Below, piece by piece: positions 17,639 through 28,615 of a stretch of 64,000 bases of DNA. Every line of letters begins with the position of its first letter. Position 1 is the stretch's first letter. Below the pieces are notes generated by a model. The model ran no database searches and was not told the origin of the DNA. It was given only the letters and a program-made list of their open reading frames with translations. The translations under genes were made by a program, and so were the position numbers. The DNA is from CAIYZT01 sp031385445. Its GTDB lineage: Bacteria > Pseudomonadota > Alphaproteobacteria > Rhodobacterales > Rhodobacteraceae. The stretch is from NCBI GenBank assembly GCA_031385445.1, contig JANNBM010000013.1, positions 4,265 to 68,264 on the forward strand, written 5' to 3'.

Positions 17639-19972
17639 ATGCCTGACCGGATGCGTTTCAATCAACGCGGGGCGTGGCGCATGAACAAGGCGATTACCGA
17701 AGGGCTGGCATTGATGCCGCCAGTGTTTTCCCAAGGACTGAACCTTTGGTCGCGGGAGGACGGGCTGACCGGGCAGGGGTCCTATCTGGGGCAATCCAAC
17801 GCGGCCTATGTTCCGAACGATCAGGATTTCGGCGGCTGTATGGAGTTGTCGAAAGTCTCCTCCACGCAAAAGCTGCGGTGTTTCCAGGCCATTCCTTATC
17901 AGCCCGGCCTTTATTTGCAGGTGACGGTCAAGATCAAGGCGCTCTCGGGGGCGTTCCCGTCGGTGCGTATTGCGGGTTGGGCGGAAAACTCATCGGGCGG
18001 CAATGTGACGGCGGCCGATCAAATCGGCCCCAGCGTTGCGCTGACGACATATGGCGAAGTGGTGACGGTGCGCGCGATCATCGGGTCGGGCAACCGTACC
18101 GGCGTTGACATGATCTGGGGCACCGCGCCGGTGCTTGGGCATTTCGGTCTGGATCTGACCGGGTCCAACGGCGGGGTGGTGCGGATCGAAGATATCGTCA
18201 TCGAAGACGTGTCGTCGATCTTTCATTCGGTGCAGTTCGACTGGGTCGATGTGCGCGATTATGGGGCCATCGGCAACGGGGTAACGGACGACAAGGCGGC
18301 CTTTGACGCGGCGGATGTCGCGGCAAATGGCAAGCGGGTGATCGTGCCGCCAGGCACCTATTTCATCGGCTCCAACCTGACGATCGACAACCCGGTGCAG
18401 TTTGAGGGCAGCTTGGTGATGGCAAGCGCCACGCGGCTTGCATTGACGCGCAACTATGACCTTGCCAATTATACCGCCGCGATGGGCAACGAGCTGGAAG
18501 GGTTCAAGAAGGCGCTGCAGGCGCTGTTCTTTTTTACCGACCATGTGGAGTTGAACCTGAATGGGCGGCGGGTGGAATTGACCGAGCCGATCGACGTGGC
18601 GGCGCTGGCGGGGTTGACGGTGTTTGAACAGCGCCGGGTGCTTTCAAACGGGCAAATCGCCGCGCTGACCAGTCCATTGTGGGCCAACAGCGCCGTCACC
18701 TCGACGGCCAATTACAGCACCTCGGCGTCCGCCCGACTGACCAATGTTGCCAATGTCAGCGCGATTTTGGTTGGCGCGCGGGTAACGGGCACGGGCGTTG
18801 GGCGCGAGGTTTATGTGCGCGCCAAAAACAACTCGACGGGCACAGTGGAGCTGTCAAAACCTTTGTGGGGCGGCACCGTCAGCAACCGCAGCTATACCTT
18901 CACCCGCCACAAATACATGCTGGACTTTTCGGGGTTTGACACGCTGTCAAAGTTCGAACTGCATACCCTGGAACTTCAGGCGGGCGGGTTCGGCAGTTGT
19001 GTCATGGTGGGCAAAGAGGGGCAACGCTTTGTCATTCAGGACTGCGTGTTCAACCGGCCAAAGGACAAGGGGATCACGTCGATCTACAAAGGGTGCCAGG
19101 ATCTGGTGGTCGAAAATTGCGACTTCCTGTCGCCCGATATGGGTCTGCCTGCGCAGGACCGAATTTCGATCGTGATGAACATAAATGCCAATGACGCCAA
19201 AATCCGGCACAATCGCGCTTCTCGCTGGGGCAATACAGTGGTTGCAGGCGGGTCCAATCACATGTTCGTCGGCAACCATTTCTTTCAGGGCGATGACATC
19301 CCTTCGGGTGTGCGGCGCGGATGTATCATTCTGACGCAGCCCAGCGCCACGATTTACATCACCGGAAATTATATCGACAACGGCAGCATTGAATGGGGCA
19401 ACGAGCACGACAATCTGCCCGACTTCAGTGATGAATACACGTTCAGTGGGCTGACCCTGACCGGCAACACGTTCCTGTGCAGCTCCGTCGCGCCGGGGTT
19501 TCGCTGGATCGTGCTTAAACCCTATGGCAATGGTCACGCGCTGAACGGCCTGAGTGTCGTTGGCAATGTGTTTCGCGCGGCAGATGGGGGCATTGACCGC
19601 ATTGATGCCATCGATACAACCTATGCGACGCTGTCCTATACCAGCTTCAAGAACATCAATTTCGAAGCCAATATCTTCAATGGCATTTCGCAGCCGACCA
19701 GCAGCCCGATTTTGATCGAACACATCCAGAACACCGCGGCGGATACATGGACGGTGGATTCGGGCGGTTATCTGCCGTTCGGCGCACGGGCGCGGAACGT
19801 CGAGGCGATCACTTTTGAAGGGCCGGTCAAGAACACCTCGAACGCCATCCAATATGTCATGCCCTATACGGTGAATGAACAGGGGGCGGGGGGCGCGTTT
19901 GTGCAGCTTAAATTCCCGACGCAGGTGACAGGGACGGCTTGGGTCAAGCTGCGCTGCGACAATCCGGTCTGA
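17639..19972 (+). CDS. Large right-handed beta-helix protein (pectate-lyase-3-like)
   Basis: This 777-residue protein opens with a domain of about 180 residues that looks like a carbohydrate-binding beta-sandwich. A pectate-lyase-3/GH28-related beta-helix follows, with the hallmark VRDYGAIGNGVTDDKAAF near residue 205 and VIVPPGTYF shortly after. Repeated beta-helix rungs run to about 720 (for example NSTGTVELSKPLWGG and IYITGNYIDNGSIEWGN). Such folds occur in polysaccharide lyases, epimerases and phage tail spikes. No signal peptide is visible, and no secretion or phage genes flank it. The ATG at 17639 is used, but one at 17681 is also possible. Substrate and location are unknown. Confidence 0.75.
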   Translation: MPDRMRFNQRGAWRMNKAITEGLALMPPVFSQGLNLWSREDGLTGQGSYLGQSNAAYVPNDQDFGGCMELSKVSSTQKLRCFQAIPYQPGLYLQVTVKIKALSGAFPSVRIAGWAENSSGGNVTAADQIGPSVALTTYGEVVTVRAIIGSGNRTGVDMIWGTAPVLGHFGLDLTGSNGGVVRIEDIVIEDVSSIFHSVQFDWVDVRDYGAIGNGVTDDKAAFDAADVAANGKRVIVPPGTYFIGSNLTIDNPVQFEGSLVMASATRLALTRNYDLANYTAAMGNELEGFKKALQALFFFTDHVELNLNGRRVELTEPIDVAALAGLTVFEQRRVLSNGQIAALTSPLWANSAVTSTANYSTSASARLTNVANVSAILVGARVTGTGVGREVYVRAKNNSTGTVELSKPLWGGTVSNRSYTFTRHKYMLDFSGFDTLSKFELHTLELQAGGFGSCVMVGKEGQRFVIQDCVFNRPKDKGITSIYKGCQDLVVENCDFLSPDMGLPAQDRISIVMNINANDAKIRHNRASRWGNTVVAGGSNHMFVGNHFFQGDDIPSGVRRGCIILTQPSATIYITGNYIDNGSIEWGNEHDNLPDFSDEYTFSGLTLTGNTFLCSSVAPGFRWIVLKPYGNGHALNGLSVVGNVFRAADGGIDRIDAIDTTYATLSYTSFKNINFEANIFNGISQPTSSPILIEHIQNTAADTWTVDSGGYLPFGARARNVEAITFEGPVKNTSNAIQYVMPYTVNEQGAGGAFVQLKFPTQVTGTAWVKLRCDNPV

Positions 19973-19997
19973 CGGGCCGGGCCTATGAACGCGTTCA

Positions 19998-20029
19998 AGG
20001 GCTGCCTTCGGGCGGCCCTTTTGTCTTTT
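19998..20029 (+). terminator. Intrinsic terminator after the beta-helix gene
   Basis: A GGGCTGCC stem, a TTCG tetraloop and GGCGGCCC are followed by TTTTGTCTTTT. This is a classical Rho-independent terminator on the plus strand. Confidence 0.85.
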
Positions 20030-20214
20030 GGCCCTTGTCGCCTCTTTTGCGCCAGCGCGATCACCGGCTTGCGCGACGTCTTTGCTTTCGCAAACCTGCC
20101 TTGGGGACCGCCAACCGCCAAAAACCGTTTCAGTTGTGTTGACCAGCCCGATATGCTTTGGCAAATGCGACGGGCCCGGCATCGAACCCGGCCGCTTGAA
20201 AAAGGAATTCGCCC

Positions 20215-22179
<1,965 letters not shown>

Positions 22180-22382
22180 TCCTGATCCCAGGGCGCTTTG
22201 GGTTGGAGCGGTGCCTTGCGTCAATGCCCAACCAAAAGATCCGCATGCCGGGAAAACCCCGATGGCGGAAATCAAGCTTCTGAAACTGCGCCCCTCCGTC
22301 GGCCCCTTACTCCGGTGACAGCCGCGAAAAAGGATGGCCCTTCGATGGGGCGCGCAAATTGGAACAACATGGAGGATGTCAG

Positions 22383-24461
22383 ATGTCGACAACTGCCGAT
22401 GCAAGCGCTCGCTCGCGTCCGATGACTGGGGAAGAGCGCAAGGTTATCCTTGCCTCCTCGGCTGGGACTATTTTCGAATGGTATGACTTTTACCTTTACG
22501 GCTCGCTTGCCGCGATTATCGGCGCGCAGTTCTTCACGCCCTTTCCCGAAGCCACGCGCAACATCTTTGCCCTTCTGGCCTTTGCGGCCGGCTTCATCGT
22601 GCGCCCCTTTGGCGCGCTGGTGTTCGGATCGCTGGGCGATCTGATTGGGCGTAAGTATACCTTTTTGATGACAATCCTGATCATGGGCATGTCAACATTC
22701 TGCGTGGGGCTTTTGCCGGGGTATCAATCCTGGGGCATGGCCGCGCCGATTGTTCTGATCGGTCTGCGTATGTTGCAAGGTCTGGCGCTGGGCGGCGAAT
22801 ACGGCGGCGCGGCGGTCTATGTGGCCGAACACGCCCCGCAAAATCAGCGCGGCTATTACACCGCTTTCATCCAGACCACCGCAACGCTTGGCCTGCTTTT
22901 GTCGCTGATCGTCATTCTGCTGGTCACCGGTTATGTGAACGGCAATTACGACGCCGTGGCGCAGGTTGGGCTTGACGGAAACCCGCTTTTGGATGCCAAG
23001 GGCGCCGCTGTGATGCTGGAGCCGTGGAAAGCCTGGGGCTGGCGCATTCCGTTCCTCGGCTCGATCTTCCTGCTGCTGATCTCACTTTATATCCGCCTGC
23101 AAATGAACGAATCCCCCGCCTTCAAGAAGATGAAGGACGAGGGCGCGGCCTCCAAAGCGCCGCTGCGCGAAGCGTTCGGTCAGTGGAGCAATGCCAAATT
23201 TGCCGTGATCGCCCTGTTCGGCCTGACCGCCGGTCAAGCCGTGGTTTGGTATTCGGGACAGTTCTATGCGCTGTTCTTCATGCAAAACGTGATCAAGGTT
23301 GACAGCTATTCGGCCAACGTCTTTGTCGCTTGGTCGTTGATCCTTGGCACCTACGGCTTCATCTATTTTGGCCGTCTGTCAGACCGTATCGGCCGCAAGC
23401 CGATCATTCTGGCGGGCTGCGCGATTGCCGCGATCACTTATTTCCCGGTGTTCGGCCTGCTGACGAAAACCGCCAACCCGGCGCTTGACGCGGCGCAGCA
23501 AACGGCGGTTGTCGTGTCGGCCGATCCGGCGGACTGCTCGTTCCAGTTCAACCCGGTTGGCACGGCAAAGTTCACCAAATCCTGCGATATCCTGAAATCG
23601 ACCCTGCTGAAATCTTCGGTCAACTCCTCGACCGTTGCAGGCGCGGCTGGTTCGGTCGCTTCGGTGAAAATCGGCGAGATCGAGGTTGTATCCTATGACG
23701 GTGCGGCGAATGCGGCTGATATCGCAGCGGCAGGCACCGCGCTGACGGAGGCCAAAGCGGCCATTGATGCGGCCATGATGACGGCGGTTTCAGACGCTGA
23801 AAAGGCCATGTCTGGCGCGAAGTCGGCCTTGGCGGACGGCGAAAAGGCGCTGAAGGCGGCGGCGGATGATGCGGCCAAGACGGCGGCGCAGGCCGCCGTT
23901 GATACGGCAAATGCGGCGCTTCCGGCGGTTCAGGCGAGCCTGGATGCATCCCGTGCGGCGGTTCCTGCGGCGGCCCTTGCCACCTATGATGCCGCGGCTG
24001 CCGGTCTGGCGACCGCCAATGGGGCCAAAGGCGCCTTTGAAAAGGCGCTGAACGGCGCGCTGACCGAAGCTGGCTATCCGGTTGTGGCCGCCGACAACAC
24101 CACGGTCGCCAAAGCCGCAGGGTTCTTCGACATCTTCACCGCGCAAAAGCTGAAGATCGTGGCGATCCTGACCTATCTCATCGTCCTGGTGACGATGGTT
24201 TACGGCCCGATTGCGGCCATGCTGGTGGAGCTGTTCCCAACCCGCATCCGCTATTCCGGCATGTCGCTGCCCTATCACATCGGCAACGGCTGGTTCGGGG
24301 GGCTTTTGCCCGCAACGGCGCTCGCGATCTCGGCGCAGTCTGGAAACATCTACTCTGGTCTGTGGTATGCGATTGTGGTTGCCGCCCTAACCGTGGTGAT
24401 CGGGGCGATCTTCGTGCCAAACGGCACGCACAAGAAAGACATCTTCTCTGACGCCGGCTAA
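22383..24461 (+). CDS. MHS-family (metabolite:H+ symporter) MFS transporter with large Ala-rich periplasmic insertion
   Basis: This 692-residue protein is of the MFS sugar/metabolite porter type. MHS signatures include FEWYDFYLYG near residue 31, GSLGDLIGRK near 82, LGGEYGGAA near 136, and GRLSDRIGRK near 330 before TM9. Between TM9 (about 340-360) and TM10 (about 590-615) lies an unusual loop of some 230 residues. It starts with a Cys pair (Cys385, Cys401) and continues into an Ala-rich, heptad-like stretch (about 440-556) predicted to form a coiled coil outside the membrane. The position after acsA suggests acetate or another short carboxylate as substrate. The start is fixed by GGAGG seven bases before the ATG at 22383. 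Confidence 0.88.
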   Translation: MSTTADASARSRPMTGEERKVILASSAGTIFEWYDFYLYGSLAAIIGAQFFTPFPEATRNIFALLAFAAGFIVRPFGALVFGSLGDLIGRKYTFLMTILIMGMSTFCVGLLPGYQSWGMAAPIVLIGLRMLQGLALGGEYGGAAVYVAEHAPQNQRGYYTAFIQTTATLGLLLSLIVILLVTGYVNGNYDAVAQVGLDGNPLLDAKGAAVMLEPWKAWGWRIPFLGSIFLLLISLYIRLQMNESPAFKKMKDEGAASKAPLREAFGQWSNAKFAVIALFGLTAGQAVVWYSGQFYALFFMQNVIKVDSYSANVFVAWSLILGTYGFIYFGRLSDRIGRKPIILAGCAIAAITYFPVFGLLTKTANPALDAAQQTAVVVSADPADCSFQFNPVGTAKFTKSCDILKSTLLKSSVNSSTVAGAAGSVASVKIGEIEVVSYDGAANAADIAAAGTALTEAKAAIDAAMMTAVSDAEKAMSGAKSALADGEKALKAAADDAAKTAAQAAVDTANAALPAVQASLDASRAAVPAAALATYDAAAAGLATANGAKGAFEKALNGALTEAGYPVVAADNTTVAKAAGFFDIFTAQKLKIVAILTYLIVLVTMVYGPIAAMLVELFPTRIRYSGMSLPYHIGNGWFGGLLPATALAISAQSGNIYSGLWYAIVVAALTVVIGAIFVPNGTHKKDIFSDAG

Positions 24462-24478
24462 GGCGCGGGACAAACTTC

Positions 24479-24510
24479 AAAAGGGCCGGGGCGCAATCCC
24501 CGGCCCTTTT
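24479..24510. terminator. Bidirectional terminator between the MHS transporter and the small membrane protein gene
   Basis: A perfect 13-bp stem, AAAAGGGCCGGGG and CCCCGGCCCTTTT around CGCAAT, lies between convergent genes and gives a T-run on either strand. Confidence 0.88.
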
Positions 24511-24513
24511 GCA

Positions 24514-24795
24514 TCAGCGGCGCTTTGACCAAAGGCGATACGCCGCCAAAAGGACACCAAGGATCACCGCGTTTGCCACAATCCCCGCCCCAAAAGCGCG
24601 ATACAACTCTGGGCCCATCGGGGTTTTTGACAGCGTCAGCGGGATCAGCCCGGCCACAAAAACCGCGCCAATCGCCAAAGGCAGCACGGTTCCGCTCGTG
24701 GCTCTGGTGCGCAGCATCGTCAGGGTCAGGAACACCAGCATCCCGATGCGGAACGGGTCGGTCAGTTGCGATTGAAACATCTCGGTCAGGGTCAT
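24514..24795 (-). CDS. Small inner-membrane protein of unknown function
   Basis: This 93-residue protein has about three predicted transmembrane helices (around residues 14-30, 34-55 and 68-87) and a basic C-terminus (RLWSKRR). A strong AAAGGAGCAGGA ribosome binding site precedes the ATG at 24795. It lies 21 bp downstream of truA on the same strand and is probably co-transcribed with it. I do not recognise the family and see no catalytic motif. Confidence 0.7.
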   Translation of the reverse strand: MTLTEMFQSQLTDPFRIGMLVFLTLTMLRTRATSGTVLPLAIGAVFVAGLIPLTLSKTPMGPELYRAFGAGIVANAVILGVLLAAYRLWSKRR

Positions 24796-24816
24796 TCCTG
24801 CTCCTTTGGGGGTAAC

Positions 24817-25593
24817 TCAGCGGCCCGCAAAGGGGTCTGCGGGATAGGAGACACCCGCCAGATACAGGCCCTGCGGCGGGCAAACCGGCCCGCAGGCCGC
24901 GCGGCTGCGCGCCTCAAGCGCCGCTTTCACATCGCCCGGTTGCCACGATCCGGTCCCCACCCGCGCCAGCGTTCCGACGATCGAGCGCACCTGATTGTGC
25001 AGGAAGGACCGCGCACGCAGGGCAAAGCGGTACTCGGTCCCCCCGCCATAGGGCTGCTCAGTGATGGTGATCTCGTCCAGCGTCTTTTGCGGGCTTTTGG
25101 CCTGACAAAAGGTCGAGCGGAAGGTGGTGAAATCGTGGTTGCCAATCAAATGTGCCGCGCCCGCCCGCATCGCGTTCAGATCAAGCGGCGTCAGAACTTG
25201 CCAGACAAGGCCCTTGTCATGGGTCATGGGCGCGCGGCGGGCGACAAGGCGAAAGGTATATCGCCGTTCCAGCGCATCAAAACGGGCGTGAAAATCATCG
25301 GCCACCACGGCGGCCTTCACGATGGCCACAGGATGCGGTTTGATATGCCAGTTCAGCGCCTCTGACAGCCGGAACGGGTCCCAGTCACGCGACAGATCGC
25401 AATGCGCAACCTGCGCGGTCGCGTGAACCCCGGCATCGGTGCGTCCGGCGGCGGCGATGGTATGGCCCCCCGGTTGCAGCCGCGAGAGCGCCTCTTCGAT
25501 CACGCCTTGCACCGAAATCTGACCGGGGGCCTGTCGCTGCCAACCGGCAAACGGGCCACCGTCATATTCGATCTGAAACGCAAATCTTGGCAT
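24817..25593 (-). CDS. truA: tRNA pseudouridine synthase TruA
   Basis: This 258-residue enzyme isomerises uridines 38-40 in tRNA anticodon arms. The catalytic aspartate is Asp53 in AAGRTDAGVHA. The N-terminal FQIEYDGGPFAGWQRQ and the late RARSFLHNQVRSIVGTL are typical of TruA. The frame stays open upstream, but I start at the ATG at 25593, where the conserved N-terminus begins. Upstream is a 124-bp gap divergent to ycjX. Confidence 0.95.
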   Translation of the reverse strand: MPRFAFQIEYDGGPFAGWQRQAPGQISVQGVIEEALSRLQPGGHTIAAAGRTDAGVHATAQVAHCDLSRDWDPFRLSEALNWHIKPHPVAIVKAAVVADDFHARFDALERRYTFRLVARRAPMTHDKGLVWQVLTPLDLNAMRAGAAHLIGNHDFTTFRSTFCQAKSPQKTLDEITITEQPYGGGTEYRFALRARSFLHNQVRSIVGTLARVGTGSWQPGDVKAALEARSRAACGPVCPPQGLYLAGVSYPADPFAGR

Positions 25594-25717
25594 CCGCGCG
25601 GGGTAACGCAGTTTGCGGCGCGGGGAAAGTTTTTTCGGGCGGGGCCCTGCGCCGCCGCTTTCCCCTACACATCGGCGCGCCCGCTTCCTATGTTGGCCGT
25701 GACGATAGGAGTGCCCT

Positions 25718-27133
25718 TTGGTTTTCACCTCCCTTGGCGACGGCATGCAGCGCGGATTGGGCGGGGCCATGTCCTCCGTGACAGGCCTGTTTTCCGATCA
25801 GGTCCTGCGGCTGGGCGTGACCGGGCTTAGCCGGGCCGGCAAGACGGTGTTTATCACCTCGCTTGTGGCGAACCTTCTGGAACGGGGCCGGATGCCGCAG
25901 TTGAAAGCCGCGAATGCCGGGCGGATTTTGGCCGTTTATCTGCAACCCCAGCCCGACATGACCTTGCCGCGCTTTGCCTATGAAGATCACCTTGCCGCCC
26001 TGACCGGCGACACGCCGCAGTGGCCGCATTCAACGCGGGCGGTGTCCGAGCTGCGCTTGTCGTTTCTGGTGCAACCTGCTGGCATCCTTGGCGGGCTGAC
26101 CGGGCCGCGCCGCCTGCATCTGGATATCGTCGATTACCCCGGCGAATGGCTTCTGGACCTGTCGCTTCTGGACAAGACCTATGCCGAATGGGCTGACGGG
26201 GTGCTGGACCGTTTGGCCAAAGACCGCAGTGCGGCCGAGTTTTTGGCGATGGCGCGGGCGGAAGATGGGTCTTTGCGGCTGGAAGAGCCGCGAGCGCAGG
26301 CTTTGGCGCGGACCTACACCGCTTGGCTGATCGCGGCGCGGGCGGGCGGGCGGGCCGATTGCACGCCGGGGCGGTTCCTGCTGCCCGGTGATCTGGCCGG
26401 ATCGCCGGTGCTGACCTTTGCCCCCATTCCCCTGCCTGCGAGCACCCCGCGCGGCAGTCTTTGGCGCGAGATGGAGCGGCGCTTTGACGCTTATAAGGCG
26501 CGGGTGGTGAAGCCGTTTTTCAAAGACCATTTTGCCCGCATCGACCGGCAGATCGTCTTGGTCGACGTGTTGGGCGCGATCCACAATGGCCCGCCCGCCG
26601 TTGAAGAATTGCGCCAGACGATGGCCGAGGTGTTGCAAGCCTTTCGCCCCGGACGCAACGGCTGGTTGTCGGGGATCCTTGGCGGGCGGCGGGTGGAAAA
26701 GATCCTGTTCGCCGCAACCAAGGCCGACCATTTGCACCACACCCAGCATCCCGCGCTGACCGCTATCACCGAAGCGCTGCTGCATGAGGCCAAGGCGCGG
26801 GCGGACTTTGCCGGGGCGGATACGGCGGCGTTGGCGCTCGCCTCGTTCCGCGCGACGGTGGAAGAAGACATCGAGCGCGGCGGCGTCAAACACGGTGCTG
26901 TGCGCGGGCGGCTGGAGGCGACGGGCAAGCAAGCGGTGATGTATCCCGGCGAATTGCCCGGCGATCCCGCGCGGCTTTTGTCCCCCGCGCGGCAGGGGGC
27001 GCAGGCGTGGCTGGGCGCGGATTACGGCGTGATGAGCTTTTCCCCCGCGCGGATCACGCGCAAACCGGGCGAGGGGCCGCCGCATATCCGGCTGGACCGC
27101 GCGGCGGAGTTTTTGATCGGGGACAGGCTGTGA
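25718..27133 (+). CDS. ycjX: YcjX-like P-loop protein
   Basis: This 471-residue protein is of the YcjX/DUF463 family, a putative GTP/ATP-binding protein linked to envelope stress in enterobacteria. The Walker A-like GLSRAGKT is near residue 36, LDIVDYPGEWLLDL near 135 resembles a Walker B/DxxG region, and AATKADHL provides an NKxD-like motif. The best start is a TTG at 25718, because AGGAG lies exactly six bases upstream and no ATG fits. It is the first gene of a tightly overlapping trio with a GNAT acetyltransferase and a YcjF-like protein. The biochemical role is unproven. Confidence 0.88.
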   Translation: MVFTSLGDGMQRGLGGAMSSVTGLFSDQVLRLGVTGLSRAGKTVFITSLVANLLERGRMPQLKAANAGRILAVYLQPQPDMTLPRFAYEDHLAALTGDTPQWPHSTRAVSELRLSFLVQPAGILGGLTGPRRLHLDIVDYPGEWLLDLSLLDKTYAEWADGVLDRLAKDRSAAEFLAMARAEDGSLRLEEPRAQALARTYTAWLIAARAGGRADCTPGRFLLPGDLAGSPVLTFAPIPLPASTPRGSLWREMERRFDAYKARVVKPFFKDHFARIDRQIVLVDVLGAIHNGPPAVEELRQTMAEVLQAFRPGRNGWLSGILGGRRVEKILFAATKADHLHHTQHPALTAITEALLHEAKARADFAGADTAALALASFRATVEEDIERGGVKHGAVRGRLEATGKQAVMYPGELPGDPARLLSPARQGAQAWLGADYGVMSFSPARITRKPGEGPPHIRLDRAAEFLIGDRL

Positions 27134-27576
27134 CGGTGTTGTATTCCGCCGCCGTTTTGCAGGACGCAGAAGGATTGGCCGCGATCCTGCGCGGATGGAT
27201 TATTGAAACCAATTGGATGCCAAAACTGCACATCCCGGTCGAAGATTTGGGCTTTTTACAACATCTGATCGCGACGCAGGTGGTGACCAAGGCCAGCCTT
27301 GATGGCCGCACCGCAGGGTTTTTGGCGCGGGATGGGGCAGAGATTTCCTGCCTGTACCTCGCCCCCTTTGCCCGTTCGCAAGGCATCGGATCGCAGCTGC
27401 TGACCCGCGCGAAAGCGGACACTTCCCGGCTGGAACTTTGGACCTTTCAAGCCAATCCGGGCGCGCGCCGGTTCTATGCGCGGCATGGGTTTGCCGAGGC
27501 AATTATGACGGACGGACAGGGCAATGACGAGAAACTGCCCGATGTCCGCATGATCTGGGAAGGGCCGGCGGCATGA
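27130..27576 (+). CDS. GNAT-family N-acetyltransferase
   Basis: This 148-residue protein is of the GNAT superfamily. The acetyl-CoA-binding motif A is LYLAPFARSQGIGSQLL (about residues 77-93), followed by LELWTFQANPGARRFYARHGF, a standard motif B. The GTG start overlaps the ycjX stop (GTGA), and its own stop overlaps the start of the next gene (ATGA), so the three are translationally coupled. The open frame runs further upstream, but that part is in ycjX. The substrate is unknown; the lodging between ycjX and ycjF makes a link to their function plausible. Confidence 0.85.
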   Translation: MTVLYSAAVLQDAEGLAAILRGWIIETNWMPKLHIPVEDLGFLQHLIATQVVTKASLDGRTAGFLARDGAEISCLYLAPFARSQGIGSQLLTRAKADTSRLELWTFQANPGARRFYARHGFAEAIMTDGQGNDEKLPDVRMIWEGPAA

Positions 27577-28586
27577 GTGTGATCGACAAAGACCCCCCCT
27601 TGGCGCGGCCTTTCGTTTTGGACCTTGAGGGGACGGAAGAGGCCGATCCTTCGCAGCTGCCGCAGATGATCGAGGGGCCGCAGGGGCGGGCCATGCAGGG
27701 TATGGTGCGGGCAGCGGCGCGGCAAGGCTCGCCCTTTGGGCGCTTTGCGGCTTGGGTGTTCACCGGGCTTTTCTCGCTGATCGTGTCGGCGGCGGCGTGG
27801 AATTTCGTGACTGGACTGATGGCGCAAAACACGGTTCTGGGGTGGCTGGCATTTGGGCTGACAGCCCTTGCCCTCGCGATCCTGCTGGTCTTGGCAGCGC
27901 GCGAAGTGTTGGCATTTTCACGGCAGGGGCGGCTGGACCATCTGCGCGCGGCAGCGGCCTCGGCGGGCGATTTGGCGTCTGCGAAGGCGGCGGTTGACGG
28001 GGTGGCGCGGCTGTACCGGGGGCGGGCGGATGCGGCTTGGGGCCTTGCCCGGCTGGACGAGCGCCGGGCCGAGGTGATGGACGCCGACGCGCTGCTCGCC
28101 TTGGCCGAGGGAGAGGTTTTGGGCCCGCTCGACCGCGCGGCGCTTGCCGAGGTCGAAGGCGCGGCGCGGCAGGTGGCGACGGTGACGGCGCTGGTGCCGC
28201 TGGCGCTTGCCGATGTCGCGGTTGCGCTTTTTGCCAACCTGCGGATGATCCGGCGGCTGTCCGAGATTTACGGCGGACGCTCTGGGCAGCTTGGCAGTTT
28301 GCGGCTGCTTCGCCGGGTCGCGGCGGCGGTGCTGGGCGCCGGGGCGGCGGCGCTGGGCGATGATCTGATCGGCAGTTTTGCCGGCGGCGGCGTGCTGGCC
28401 AAACTGTCGCGCCGATTTGGCGAGGGGGTTGTCAACGGTGCGCTGACCGCCCGGCTGGGGCTGGCCGCGATGGAGGAATTGCGCCCGATGCCGTTCCGCG
28501 CGGCGGTGCGGCCGGGGGTTTCGGTGACTGTGTCCAAGGCGCTCGCCGGACTGTTCGGACGCGGCAAGGATGACGAGCCGGTATGA
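27573..28586 (+). CDS. ycjF: YcjF-like membrane protein (DUF697/TIGR01620)
   Basis: This 337-residue protein has two transmembrane helices at about residues 62-85 and 90-110 (FTGLFSLIVSAAAWNFV and FGLTALALAILLVLAAREV). A soluble helical part and a C-terminal DUF697-type region with Gly/Ala-rich hydrophobic stretches follow (about 200-310). In many proteobacteria ycjF follows ycjX. The start overlaps the GNAT stop by four bases. Function is unknown; a stress-related membrane complex with YcjX is the usual suggestion. Confidence 0.82.
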   Translation: MSVIDKDPPLARPFVLDLEGTEEADPSQLPQMIEGPQGRAMQGMVRAAARQGSPFGRFAAWVFTGLFSLIVSAAAWNFVTGLMAQNTVLGWLAFGLTALALAILLVLAAREVLAFSRQGRLDHLRAAAASAGDLASAKAAVDGVARLYRGRADAAWGLARLDERRAEVMDADALLALAEGEVLGPLDRAALAEVEGAARQVATVTALVPLALADVAVALFANLRMIRRLSEIYGGRSGQLGSLRLLRRVAAAVLGAGAAALGDDLIGSFAGGGVLAKLSRRFGEGVVNGALTARLGLAAMEELRPMPFRAAVRPGVSVTVSKALAGLFGRGKDDEPV

Positions 28587-28615
28587 CCGGGCGGATGTGG
28601 GCAGGTTTCAGGTGC

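Noticed and set aside
17639..19972. Prophage tail-spike region
   Set aside because: Only the fold suggests a phage; neighbours are chromosomal housekeeping genes and no structural, integrase or lysis genes are seen.
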